In this document: one piece after another, positions 45,357 to 56,839 of the stretch
Layout of the letters: every line of letters starts with the position of its first letter
How positions within the stretch are numbered: position 1 is the first letter of the stretch
DNA from: Leguminivora glycinivorella
Lineage: Eukaryota > Arthropoda > Insecta > Lepidoptera > Tortricidae
Length of the DNA stretch: 64,000 nt
Direction of reading: 5' to 3'
Assembly (NCBI RefSeq): GCF_023078275.1
Contig: NC_062978.1
Location: 9,438,585-9,502,584, forward strand
Program-made: the position numbers and the translations under genes
The notes under the pieces: model-generated
Seen by the model: only the letters and a program-made list of their open reading frames with translations
What the model was told of the DNA's origin: nothing
The model's database searches: none

Positions 45357-47213
45357 AATATCATTATTTTTGATTCTTGCAAAAGTCACAAACATGTAAA
45401 ATATATATATTCTTGTGAAATCAAGAAGCAATAGAAGTGTACAGTTATTTTTATATTTCAAGGAACAGAACATATTAAAAGTAGACAATACTTGTCAACT
45501 TCAAACGTTACCTGTTTGTCATGCTTCGGTTCAGAAACATTCCTTCGCAGTGAAGGGTTAAAATTATTAGAAGCTCCAATTAAGTTATTTACCTCAGATT
45601 ATTGCACATCTGTTAAAAACTTAACTGATTGGCATGTTTCAAGCCCAATTCCAAATCAAACCGATTTGTTGTAACAGACAAGTATAGCATGTAGACCGTT
45701 AAAGTCCATCAGGTCTATAAATATCAAAATCTCTTACCATTAGCTATGACAAATTTTACCAGTGTCATAAATAGTTCAATAGATATCCAGTTTGGTGTTT
45801 CCAGCTTTTAGCAAGATTTAACCTCAGGAACTTCTGGAATCATGCCTTATCAATGCAAGTATTTTCAACTTATGGTCAATATTCACCAGGTTACCGGCAG
45901 GCAACTACTGTAATCAATACATTAATCTGGAAAGGAATGTAATTAAGGAACTAATTATATCACTGTCAATGCATTAAATGGACACTGGACTATGTCATGA
46001 TAATAAATGTTCCAAGTGTCTGTCTAGGTAATATATTTGTCTTTGGTTCAATTTAGAACATGATTACATTACATTGATTACATTTCTTGTCAAAAATGTT
46101 TGCAATGCTAAACCAACATTATTATAAACAAAACAGCATCAACAATACACTATACTTCAGTGCTATGCCCTTAATTTTAACACACATTATGGTTTTAACA
46201 AGATGCATAATTAACCTCATCAACATATTATTATGTTAATATTATTATTATCTCCTCAACATTTTGGATGAATTTGTGCCATGTAATATAGCAATATGTT
46301 TCCTCATTTAGAAAAATGCAAGATCATACAGAGTTTATATGCATAAGAATGTCACTAAGACAGATTTCAAAATACAGTCCCCGGTAAAGTGACAAAACTT
46401 ATGTCACAAAAGAGTTGTCAAAGTTTTCTTATGCTTATTTACTCATCCATTATACTAACCTGTAGTGAATCTAAAATTTACTGTCAGTATACTTACATAA
46501 GCCAGATGCAATGGCACAATATTATTGAGTAGGATAAATACCTTATTCCATGTCATTCCGGACAAACTTATTTTTAATATGACAAATAGGGCAAGATAAT
46601 GATCATCTCTCTTTGTAGATCATTAAACCCATAAAGTCACCTGTTATAAGGAATCATTTAGGTGTAATTTAGATCTAAGTACTTGTATCTTATACTCTGT
46701 TTCACTGTGACACTGTGACAATTGTCAATATATCACAAGTAGGTTCAATATGTATTATGTATTCTGAAACATATCTGGAAGCACAAAAACACAACACACA
46801 AGTGAGCTAATGATTATTCATTACTGCAGCCCCAGAGCACTGTGTTTGGATCACTTTTACTTCCGATTTCACACTCATTATAATAAAATATTACTCCAAA
46901 GTGTGAATATCTCGTAAACTCCAATGGATCTGAAAGTAAACACAAGACACGCCAGCACACGAGGCATGTTCTACCTCTTTGTTGGCACAATTACGGACAA
47001 GGATTTGACCACATCCTTTGCCTCTTACACTTTTAACTTTAGTATATGGTGCTAGTGTCTTTACTCGTCGAATCAGATCGACTGGTGTTAATTAAATACT
47101 GTTCGACGACAATAAATGGTTACGAGCGCGGCGCGAGAATGGTGACATTGTCAATTTCGGACAAATTACATAGTACGGGCGTATATGGGTACTTAATATC
47201 GCGCTTCTGAAAC
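45357..47213. other. Non-coding interior of the LARD-like element
   Basis: AT-rich, with no repeat or coding pattern that I can support. Confidence 0.4.
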
Positions 47214-47382
47214 TGTTAGAGTAAAAACACCAGGATACCACTATTAATTATACAGTTTATTGAACGGAATCTCAAATACAAGCTTAGTGACAAATGCTCC
47301 CAATGGAAGCTTCCAGTCCGTCTGACGCCCAGTTGACAGCGATGCCTAGGGATGGGGACCAGCGACTAGTGATGTCCTTACA
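47214..47382. repeat. Right 169-bp LTR
   Basis: Direct repeat of 40090-40258. Followed by CTTT, completing the target duplication. Confidence 0.88.
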
Positions 47383-47528
47383 CTTTGTTCGCTCAGGGGG
47401 CCGATTTCGTATATATACATCACTATGCATTTAAGGGTTAAATTCTACTAACAGAATCGAAAACGAGTGGTCATTACCACTAGTTTTAAAATTACTAGCC
47501 GTCCTTCTTCAAAAATAGCATTAAGTAC

Positions 47529-47895
47529 CAGGGTTCGAGGATATATATCAATGGATATATATCAAGATATATATCCGATATATATCAATGAATATAAATA
47601 TCCGATATATCTCTTTTTTTTTAATAAATATTTCAATACAAAAATGGTTTTGAAAAATGTAACATTGTTAAAAAACTTGTCTTTTGTGTTTGTTACTGTT
47701 TTTCTACAAAATTTTATGTTTTTTAGTACATTTTTCCTTATCTAAAGTAGTATTCATAAATAACGCAACAAAAAAATGAAATGCCTTCCATACAAAATTG
47801 ATATATATCAAAGTTGATATATATCCGATATACCTATATCATAAATATCCGATATTTTGATATTTATTATAAATATCGGATATTTTCGAACCCTG
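47529..47895. mobile_element. hAT-type MITE made of GATATATATC repeats
   Basis: Ends CAGGGTTCGAG and TTCGAACCCTG, flanked by TTAAGTAC (47521-47528) and TTAAGTAT (47896-47903), an 8-bp target duplication with one change. The 8-bp duplication and CAGGG end point to the hAT superfamily. Both arms are built from GATATATATC, ATATCCGATAT and related self-complementary words. Confidence 0.75.
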
Positions 47896-48269
47896 TTAAG
47901 TATGTCGTTTTCCACAGACTTTCTAACGGCGAATTCGTGCATTCAAATTTCAAAAATCGATCCCCTGTAGCGTAGCATAAGTCATCTCTTTCTATCACTC
48001 TGCCGTATTATTGCGAAACATTGTCGTTTTCGTTCACTTACGGATCGTAATCATTTGGCATGTTGGCTTGGCTGAGTGTTACGTGTTTGTGGCGAAACTG
48101 GCGATCGTAGCAGTGTACTGGCCACGGACCCTCTCAAACAGCAGGGCTAGCACATGATTGGTGCGCGATAAACTACTCATCCGTAGTCATTAAAATACAA
48201 TTTTGTATTTTAATGATCACCTATGTCGCGGCATAAATTAAATATAAGAAGATTATAGGTACTAACCCC

Positions 48270-48447
48270 CGACCGCGACATAGTGGACCGATTTTTATGA
48301 AACATGGCTAAGAACACTCCCTACTAACTCAGCTTTCAAACAAAAAAAAAACTAAATCAAAATCGGTTCACCCGTTCGGGAGCTACGATGACACAGACAG
48401 ACACGTCAAAATGATAACACCCCGTCGTTTTTGCATCGGGGGTTAAA
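48270..48447 (+). repeat. Interspersed repeat with CGGTTCACCCGTTCGGGAGC core, copy 2
   Basis: Second copy of the family at 31630-31926, ending in GGGGGTTAAAAATG. It has fewer ACAGACAG units. Confidence 0.65.
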
Positions 48448-48720
48448 AATGCGACCGCCTAGTTTTTTTACACGTATTTAGGTACGAGTATGGTATGTCG
48501 CGGTGACATACTGTCATGTCAATTATGTGATAGCCCTGCAGTCGGACCACTGACCACTTGACCAGCTCCGGTCTGCAAAAGGGTTCTTTATATTCATCCC
48601 GCCGCCAAGTCTTTGAAACAATAGGCGAGACGACTTAAAAAATAATTAGTCCGTCAGTTAGATTATCAAAGAATTTTAGACACGTCTTTTTTCTCGTAAA
48701 CGAAAAATGACGACAGTACA

Positions 48721-48870
48721 GGTGCCGTAGCCGAATGGCATTTCTCGGACGCGAAACGAAAACGAAACGCCGCGAAAGGTAGTCTGACTCTGTCGCGCCA
48801 ATACGCAAGAGCGATAGAGAAAGATATCTACGAGCGTTTTGTGAGCGTTTGTGCCATTCGGCTACGCACC
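48721..48870. mobile_element. Palindromic MITE
   Basis: GGTGCCGTAGCCGAATGGCA is mirrored by TGCCATTCGGCTACGCACC. About 150 bp, with CG-rich interior words. Confidence 0.75.
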
Positions 48871-50921
48871 CAGTGCGTTGAAGTTTCGCGTGACGTCACG
48901 CCTAGGTACAATTTTTACTTAGAAGTGACGTCACAAGCCCCCACTCCGGAACTTTGATGCTCTATATCTTTGTATTTTTTCATTAATTAGAAAAAGCGAA
49001 AAATATGTGTTCAGTAATTTTGGACGCTCTAACTGAGGACTAAACAGAATGCCATTTTTTTATGTAGTCGTCATCCCTAATAGGCCAGCGAAGCCAGTAT
49101 CCTCTAAAATAAAACAAAAATTCCCACCCGTAAAAAAAGTTTGAAAACCACTTTAAAAAAATAAACATACTTTTTAATAAATGCAGACAAAAGCGTAAGT
49201 AGCGTAAGGCCGTTTTCACATTATCCGATCCGATATCGGATGTAGGAAGGATGTAAAATTCAAGATTTATGCGCTTCCAGGTCTTCGTTTATGTAATTAA
49301 TAGATCATTATTACTAAAAAACGATATAAAACGCAAAAATTGCGGATTTAATGCCGATGGCACTCTCCTACAACAGTTTTTGTCCGAGGCACCATGGAAC
49401 TGCCGATATCGGCAGGACGCTTCCGACATTTTTTGGCATGCCGGACCCCCCGCCAGTTGTCGGCCGATAATATTTGTTTGTGTGCGTTAACTCATCGGCC
49501 AATGTCAACATGAAACATCCACGATAAAGTTAATTGTTTTGCTTTATAAATTTTCGTCTAATAAGTATTCATGGCGCCGAGTTTGAACAACACAGCTGCG
49601 GTAATTAAAGAGTTAGCCTGTTTGATCAACCGCTGGATTGTTATTAATTGAGAGTCTTAATGCCTCTCTGTGAATATACTTTTAACGACTTGGCTCTTAT
49701 TACTACATAAGATAATTCAGTAGTCGAGTTCGTCTACACACTAACTAAAATAAATGAAAACGCGTTTACTTAGTGATCAGATATTTTTGTTTTTGTTTAT
49801 TCAGATTGGCGATAACTGTCCCGTCTGGACAGACCTTATAGTTTTTCTAAAACTCTCTTGCCTCGCCGGGTACTTGAATTAACTTAAAAAAAAACACTCT
49901 ATTTTATTACATAATTATTATACTAATCACTACGATTATTACTTATTCTGGTTAACTATCTCTAATAAACATTTGGTCTTAAAAATAAAAATGATCATTA
50001 AATCTATGATTAACTTCATTTTATTTTAACTTTTGCTCTTTTCTAGTAATATTAAACTAACATTAGGTACATATTTATTTTTTACACATACATATATCGT
50101 TATTTATATGAGTAAGGTGAAATACCCCATAATGGACGGTGATGCCATTATGGACAAAAAAACACAAATCCTTAAAAATAAGTATCTAAAATTAGTTTTT
50201 AAAAACTGACGGCTATGTACCATAAACTAGAGTTGTAGAGCTGTTTCATTTTGAAGTTTCAATTAATTCGGTTATTTCTGAAGGATTTGGCGACAAGATA
50301 AAATTCATCAGTTTACTGAAAAAAATATCAAGACGAATTCTTAGTACTGTTGCTAAAAGAGTTGAGTTCATGTATAAAATAATAAAAAAATCCATTACTG
50401 GAACCAAAAAACTGCCTACCTCCTATGATGGATAAGGAACAATTTACAAAAACCAAAATTTACAAGAAACAATCCTATGTTAAAATAACTCAAACTAATT
50501 GTATTTATTGTATATAAAATTGACTCATTGAGTATCAGTTGGCTTTAAAAGTAAAATTTTAAATTTATTTCACTGTCCATAATGGGGGATCCATTACTGG
50601 AGAACTGCCGTCCATAATTGGAGAAAAAACACCTAGTTTTAATTTGTTAAGTATGAAGAAACTAATAGGAGTATCCATTCTGCAACACGCTTGAAATGTA
50701 AAAGAAGGATAGGACATTCAAGATTTAACACGCCTAGCGGTAGAATTTTTACATTTATGAGTGAAATATCAAAAACAGTCGAAAAATTTTCTTAAACTGT
50801 CCATGATTGGGTCCGTTACCTTACTTACTTTTTAAAATCCTAAACTCTAGAAATCTAGACAACCAGAGATTAAAATGGGTATCATGCATTTGTACAGAAA
50901 ATGTTCACGTGCCGCCGTCCT
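48871..50921. other. Intergenic with unclassified repeats
   Basis: No gene is supported. A segment near 49205-49500 has TTATCCGATCCGATATCGGA and CGGCAGGACGCTTCCGACAT words typical of a dispersed DNA repeat. At 50110-50830 the phrases CCATAATGGACGG, CCATTACTGGAG and CCATAATTGGAG recur with both orientations near the ends. It probably also contains the channel gene's 3' UTR (minus). Confidence 0.4.
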
Positions 50922-53398
50922 TTAATGAGACAGCGAGTTCATAGGGTTGTCACTCCAGGCGAAGTCAGAAGCGGAGAAGACATAGACGAGCCAGTAGAAG
51001 AGGTTGAGTATCGCAAACGAAGCGGGGAACAGGACGCGCGCGGCGCGGTCGATGTGCGATACGCTGTTGATGTGGCCGCGCATTCCTATGAGAGTAAGAA
51101 ACAAACGTTTTTTAACGCGATCATCATACTAATGCCGTGGCTAGCGTGGATGACGATGCGACGCGGCGCGACGAAATCAAACCTTCGATCTCTATGGAAG
51201 TGTCTTAGGTGAGCAACGTCGATAAACTATGGATGACATGCGATGCGACGCGATGGCGAAGGCGCCGCCCACGCAAGCCACGGTGTTATTGAAGCATAAG
51301 TCATACATCTAATGTGGCCTTTGATTTCAAACCGACAGCCACGACGGTCGGTTTCAAAATAATTTATCCACATTTTAACTGAGGCGGTTGGTAAGGGAAG
51401 GGTCAGCTACCGCCTTATTAGAGGCTTGTCTACAGTCCTTGGACTTTATAATTTGTTTGTGTATTGTGAAATACATATGTGCTATTAGCAGATTTTGGTT
51501 GTCCCCTAATGACAGGATTTTAAGTCCACGAGCTCAGAGCCTTCTGCGTGACAGCTACTTGGTTACGGCAGAGAACCTCTGGAAATATGTGTTTTGTTCC
51601 TTGGTGGATCGAACACCTTACCAGCTTCGACCTGTCGCTTCCTCCGGTACAGAGTGAGGCAGTAAAGCAATTGTCGCCAGCGCGGCACGCGTGATTACGT
51701 CTGCGTGGTGCGTTCCATGGTCAGGCGGACCATTGGCTCTAGAGTCTTCTGCGTCTGCGGGACTGTTGCTTTGTGGCAGCAGAAATAATCTAGTAAAATT
51801 TGGGATGTAGTTGCTTGAAAGTTCTTACCAGCTTCGACCTGCCGCTTCCTCCGATACAGGTCATCCCCGGCGAGACAGTACAGCAGTTGCCGCCAACGCG
51901 GCACGCGTGATTCCGTCTGCGTGGTGCGTTCCATGGGGTCAGAGCATCATTGGGTTGGAACCTTCTGCGGGACAGCTGCTTTGTGGCAGCAGAGAGAAAT
52001 TCTAGTAAGATTTGTGATATATTTGCTTGGAAGACCTACCAGCTTCGACCCGCCGCTTCCTCCGATACAGGTCATACCCAGCGAGGCAGTACAGCAGTTG
52101 CCACCAACGCGACACGCGTGATTCCGTTTGCGTGGTGCGTTCCATGGTTAGGCGGACCACGGGTTCGGAACCGTCTGCGGGACTGTTGCTTTGTGGCAGC
52201 AGAAAGAATTTCTATTAATATTTGTGATATAGTTGTTTGGAAGTTCTTACCAGCTTCGACCTGCCGCTTCCTCCGATACAGGTCATCCCCGGCAAGGCAG
52301 TATAGTAGTTGTCGCCAACGCGGTACGCGTGATTCCGTCTGCGTGGTGCGTTCCATGGTCAAGCGGACCACGGGTTCGGGACCGTCTGCGGGACTGTTGC
52401 TTTGTTGCGGCAGGGAGAAACTCTGTAAATATGTGTTTTAGCTTATTTACCTGACTTTTGACGGTACCCTAGCCTAGTTAGGATAAGTAGTGACCCTGTC
52501 TACGAAACAAGAGATCACGCAAAATATTACATTAGGACAAACCAACTTCAAAAAATTACGGATGCATTGTATGTAGGTAGATAATAATAGATAGTGGATC
52601 ATTCCAGCCGACGTAATATGCTTCCAATTTTATCACTTATCTATGTGGTTCAAGAAACCGCCACGCTTTGGCAAGTATGTCAGTGTGAGAGTGCCAGGTG
52701 TCTTATCCACGTAGATAAGTTTATAAAATTGGAAGCATAATACGCCGATTTCACTATTTTCTGCGTGAGGCCAAACACAGTGTGATGCAGCGAATTATAT
52801 TAGAACTGTCTGCATGAATATTATTGTCTGTTCAGAGGAAAATACAGTCAGCGGTAAAAGTTGTATCGCACAATTATTTGGCAAAAATCTTTAGTAACTA
52901 AATCGGATTGCTCACATAGTAATAAATAATAAAGTAGTATAAAGAATGAGTATATCAGAGGAAGCCTAAAATTAAGTAGCACCGATTGTTGAAAAAGTAA
53001 GAGCGAATCGCATGGTATAGACATGTAATGCGGAGGGATGAAAGGCATGTGACGAGAAAGGTATTACGAATGAATGTGGAAGGTGGTGGAAGTAACGGGA
53101 GGGGAAAACCGAAGAAGAGGTGGATGGACTGTGTGAGACATGATATGAAGCTAAAACAAGTTAATGATGAGATGACGAGTGACAGAGATGTATGGAAGAG
53201 AAAGACATGATGCGCCGACCCCAAGTGACTGGGATAAGGGCAAGAGAATGATGATGGATTGCTCACATAGTTGGCAGCGGATCTGGCGGAGCTCCGGCGG
53301 CGAGCGGCTAGTTGTCGCGCGGCAAATGCGTCGCCCCCGACCTCCTCGATCAGCTCCTCCCATTCCGCGTCGTCTATCACGATCTCGCCAGAGCCCAC
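50922..53398 (-). CDS. Cys-loop ligand-gated chloride channel, 3' end
   Basis: Three exon positions of a pentameric ligand-gated channel, minus strand. Exon 53398-53267 (VGSGEIVIDDAEWEELIEEV..., 44 codons, phase 0 to 0) belongs to the M3-M4 intracellular loop. Then comes a 172-nt loop exon, present as a tandem array and reading QSNSPADGPEPVVRLTMERT and RWRQLLYCLAGDDLYRRKRQ. The last exon is 51085-50922: GMRGHINSVSHIDRAARVLF then PASFAILNLFYWLVYVF, the M4 helix, and a short tail ending NSLSH. IDRxxRVLFPxxFxxxNxxYW is the M4 signature of GABA/glycine-type subunits. Phases agree for 53398-53267, 52422-52251 and 51085-50922. The ligand-binding domain and M1-M3 are not found in this window and should lie upstream (beyond 64 kb or in undetected small exons). 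Subfamily is uncertain. Confidence 0.8.
51622..51791 (-). pseudogene. Channel loop exon, tandem copy 1 (decayed)
   Basis: The frame is lost at the 5' end and a TAA interrupts the position where other copies read TQTES. Six bases coding for GD-type residues are missing near CLTLYRRKRQ. The donor GTAAGG is intact. Confidence 0.75.
51829..52001 (-). pseudogene. Channel loop exon, tandem copy 2 (frameshifted)
   Basis: 173 nt: one extra base near the GACCCCATGG position puts a TGA in frame after NPMML. Splice sites are kept (TCTTACTAG acceptor, GTAAGA donor). The 3' half still reads TESRVPRWRQLLYCLAGDDL. Confidence 0.8.
52040..52211 (-). CDS. Channel loop exon, tandem copy 3 (intact)
   Basis: 172 nt, same phases, acceptor ATTAATAG, donor GTAGGT. 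It starts KFFLLPQSNSPADG; it differs from copy 4 by several substitutions (RWWQLLYCLAGYDLYRRKRR for RWRQLLYCLAGDDLYRRKRQ). Confidence 0.78.
52251..52422 (-). CDS. Channel loop exon, tandem copy 4 (intact)
   Basis: 172 nt, phase 0 in and phase 1 out, acceptor ATATTTACAG, donor GTAAGA. It starts SFSLPQQSNSPADG and ends RRKRQVEAG. Closest to the upstream exon. Confidence 0.82.
52612..52743. mobile_element. Short MITE, GCTTCCAATTTTATC family, copy 2
   Basis: Second copy of the element at 30888-31013, with better matched ends. The interior word CTTGGCAAGTATGTCAGTGT corresponds to CACTGACATACTTGCCAG in copy 1. It lies in an intron of the ligand-gated channel gene. Confidence 0.8.
52921..53255 (+). 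mobile_element. 5'-truncated RTE-type LINE fragment at a splice donor
   Basis: Encodes the very end of a reverse transcriptase ORF: RRDERHVTRKVLRMNVEGGG, then GRGKPKKRWMDCVRHDM and TSDRDVWKRKT before a stop, typical of RTE-like elements. It ends in an ATGATGATG tail. GGATTGCTCACATAGT lies on both sides (52905-52920 and 53256-53271), a 16-bp target duplication. That 16-mer contains the donor (ATAG/GTGAGC on the minus strand) of channel exon 53398-53267, so the donor now exists in two copies. Confidence 0.88.
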
Positions 53399-53429
53399 CT
53401 GGCCAGAAAATAGGTATTTAGCCATTTTT

Positions 53430-53625
53430 AACCGCCTTTCAAATCTCAAAGGAAGGGGTTTTCAATTCGTCTGTATTTTTTTTAAAGTTTGTTCCTCGAT
53501 ATCTCCGTCGTCTGGACCGATCTTGAATTTTTTTTTTGATTGAATGTATATGCATACAGATTGATCCCATTTTTCTCAGAACCCAGTTCTGATGATGGGA
53601 TCCTGGGAGAAATCGAGGGAACTCC
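53430..53625 (-). repeat. Inverse copy of the GTCGGTTAAAAAT repeat family
   Basis: TTTTAACCGCCTTTCAAAT at the left and CTGGGAGAAATCGAGGGAAC at the right correspond inversely to 45057-45356. The LTR-like repeat at 53626 is inserted at or next to its end. Confidence 0.55.
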
Positions 53626-54299
53626 TGTAACAGAACAAGCGTCTAAGACGAGGAAAATGACTCGTTATTACATATAAAACTTACGGTGAATCAACTTATC
53701 CTTGACCAACTTTTTGGTGCATATTTCCTTTGGGATTTCATTGGATATTTTGACAAATAATATCTTTGAAGCTTTATCACATGTTTAGTCACGTCTTCAC
53801 TCATAAAATTCACTGTTATTTGATGCAAAACAGGTTGGAATAACATATTTATCAACAAACTACGTTCACATGGACGGAATACTGACACTGACAGTTGTCA
53901 GCTGTGTAGCGTTCCGATATTATGTCTTGATTTCAATCACAGGTCATGAAAGTTGATAATGATTAGTAGTATACTTTCTGGATGTGTTTAATGTAGCATT
54001 TAGAAACAAAAATGATATTTTACTGCGTATTTGATCTACAAAACTAACTAAAACCCTTTAACAAAAAAATATCTGCATACCTATACTAACCGCAATACAT
54101 AACTCTTCGTCGCTAACTAGGTATCAATAAAATTATTCCTATATCACTTTGGAACACGTGCAATCATGCAGGTGTTACTGTTGAGAAGCAAAAGCCTATA
54201 TGCCAAACTGTCTTGGACATTAATACCTAAGGCATACGGCTTAGTAAACAAAGCAGTTATGATCTTTTTCTTATGCGCGTAATTTAGTTGTTATCCATT

Positions 54300-54605
54300 G
54301 TCCCATGTCTCCGTTAGGTCTCTGGTATGTCTCCAGTCTCCAATATGTATCCAATATGTCTCTGTTAGGTCTCTGTTATGTCTCTGGTATGTCTCTAGTC
54401 TCCAATATGTCTCTAGTCCCCATTATGTATCAATATGTATCCAATATGTCTCTGTTATGTCTCTGGTATGTCTCTAGTCTCCAGTATGTCTCTAGTCCCC
54501 ATTATGTATCCAATATGTATCCAATATGTCTCTGTTAGGTCTCTGTTATGTCTCTGGTATGTCTCCAGTCTCCATTATGTCCCCAGTCGCTGCTATGTCT
54601 CTAAT
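54300..54605 (+). repeat. Degenerate short tandem repeats upstream of the LTR promoter
   Basis: TGTCTCTGGTATGTCTCTAG, TCCAATATGTATCCAATATG and close variants repeat many times with 10-bp and 20-bp spacing. The same array is at 63300-63609; the two differ by one base (TATCAATAT against TATCCAATAT). Its position just upstream of the TATA box suggests an enhancer-like promoter region (inference). Confidence 0.85.
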
Positions 54606-54611
54606 AGATAC

Positions 54612-54619
54612 TATAAAAG
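54612..54619 (+). promoter_or_regulatory. TATA box of the LTR-like repeat
   Basis: TATAAAAG followed about 30 nt later by AGGTCATTC, a plausible initiator. An identical arrangement exists at 63617-63624 in the second copy. Confidence 0.65.
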
Positions 54620-56839
54620 GGCCGGGGCAGGCCGTCGCAGGTCATTCTTAAAATATCTACAAGACTAACAGTGTCTCTGGCTTTCGTGTGTTACTGGTGA
54701 GTGAAGTTGTTCTGCTATTATTTCTCTGTTTGTTTTTACTTGGAAATTATTCTAAGTGATTGTAAACTTTGAAATTGTGTCTCTGTTTGATTGTGCGGGG
54801 ACAATATCGTCGTACAGTTGAACCTAGACCTGTGGTGGAATTGCTTTACTGTCAGTTGTGGGGTTATTTTAGTGTTCTATTTATAGTGTAGTGTTACATT
54901 TAAATTAATGTGTATAGTGAAGTTTTCTGTGCTTTGTTTCATGAGTGCCGTCAAGCAATACAAAGACTGGGTCGATGTATGGCTGGTGCTTGGAGATAAG
55001 TCTGTGTTTGGTTTTGTAGGGAGTAATTCTTGCAAAACTAAGCTTGGATTATGGCACGTAAAGGAAGCTTCACTCGTTTGTTTAGTTGGTCAGTAAAATT
55101 GAATTTAGTAATTTTCTATGGGGTTATTTTGTGAAAGTTATAAGCCAGATCATTGTTTGTGACAGACTGTTGTCCGGCTAGGCGCTTCTTCCCTTACGGT
55201 GTCAAATAAGAGGCGTTTAGGGGTCTTTTTGTTCCAAGTGGAGGGCTTGGACGCTTTTCTATACTTACAAAAGCGTATTTTCTCACCGGTCTCAAAGAGT
55301 CCAACTGTTAGATGGAAGTGAGGACTTTCACGATTGACGAAAGACATTAGGAGTAATCCTTGCTCACTGAAGTCGGCAGTATTTGAGGCTGGGGTCCTAT
55401 ATATATTTATATTTATTTACTCGGTGCTCTAGTCCATGCTGGCGTTGGTCGCTGGGGATTTCGGTTGTGATCGATCCACATCTAAGTAAAGTTGATCGCA
55501 GCTGGGTCTCTCATGTGGCTGGTACTGGTGTGTCCTAGAATACTGGATATATACACGGATAGGGCGATCTACTCTCTGCTACCCTAGCCCGCGGGCAAGA
55601 GCAGAGGGGGGGATCAGAACTCAAGCCTATAGGTTGCCTATCTCAGCTTCGCTGGCTGAACTGTACAGTTCTAGTAGGGATACACTTGTACATATTCTGA
55701 ACACAAGATCTATGGTAAGTGAGGGTCTGTGTTTCAGATATGTTAGAGTAGGAAAACAATAGGATTAGGGTAGAGTCACACACTATTTCTATGAAAGTAG
55801 AGTTCTGTTATGATTGGTCTTAAATTATAATTGGTCAACGTGTATTGTGGAGAAATAATTTAACTACTACTACTTATATGGTTTAAATGGACTTTAAATG
55901 TGGTGTTTACTATCTTAAAATATGTGGTAAAACTGGTAATTTATAAAAACTCTTATTACTTAATTTATTTGAGTGAAATTAATAATTGTGGTAGCAATTT
56001 CTGATTCTTCATGTAGCATCGAGCCAGTGAGTGTTGCTAACTAGTTTTTCAAGGTAAATTCTATCAAGTTGGTTAGGGAAACAAACTATTCTTTGGAATA
56101 AAAAGCATAGGTTTGTTATAGGGCCCAGTGGCATGCGAGCGCCGTCCACTGATGACAAGTCAAAAGCTTCAAGGAGTTACTAGACTTATTTACTTCGTTC
56201 TCAGTGGTAGCAACTACTCGGAGCCTTGATGATACACTAGAAGGATCGAGAAGTTATGGTCTATTAGCAGTATTGGGGAAAAGGGGGGATTAGCTAGGGA
56301 AAAGAAACAAAACAAAATAAAAAAGGGGTTAGTTCGTAGATAGATAGCCCTTCAGGCTTACTTGCTTAGGATCCTGATAAAGTGGTTTGATCAGGTCAGG
56401 GGTCCCATACCGTATCGCAAGCCCTTGCCCAAGCCGGGACCACTAATAAGGCGTAGCGGATGATTACCAAAATATTTTTTAATATTTATTTCATGTATGT
56501 TTCACTCACTAACTTTTATTCTAAAATTTCTTCATCACGTCATTAATTTTCTCACATATAACTTTCTAGGCCTAAATCTGATAAAATACTCTTCTATAAC
56601 ACTATATTATTATGCTACAATAACCTTTATTCTTCTTTAAAATATAAATAAATAAAATTTTAAAAATTAGTCAAAAATACAGCTGATACTCATTAAAGGA
56701 TCTAGGTTATCGCGGTTCTCATCGAAGGGTTCTACTTATTCACGCTAGACGATCACAAGGCCAAATTTAAGGGGTATATTTAAAGGGGGGTTAGCTATAA
56801 TGTTGGTTAGTCAAGTAAGTAAGTAGATAAGTAAGGTGT

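Larger units (their letters stand above)
40090..47382. mobile_element. Large non-coding LTR element (LARD-like), 7.3 kb
   Basis: Two 169-bp direct repeats with no difference that I could see (40090-40258 and 47214-47382) begin TGTTAGAGTAAAAACACC and end GATGTCCTTACA, so they start TG and end CA. CTTT stands directly outside both, a 4-bp target duplication. The roughly 6.95-kb interior has no gag or pol frame; it holds tandem arrays (41855-43150, 43496-43676, 43676-43880, 44579-45056), a 369-bp hairpin (44191-44559) and an interspersed repeat (45057-45356). Orientation is unsure. No TGG-type primer binding site follows either repeat; a purine-rich GAATGGGCGAA abuts the left repeat on the minus strand, which hints at minus orientation. 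Identical repeats mean a recent insertion, mobilised in trans by an unknown autonomous partner (inference). Confidence 0.8.

Noticed and set aside
54305..54668. Tyr/Val/Ser/Leu-rich frames (YVSSLQYVS...), repeated at 63302-63673
   Set aside because: They are translations of a short tandem DNA repeat upstream of a TATA box, and a 1-bp difference between copies shifts the frame.
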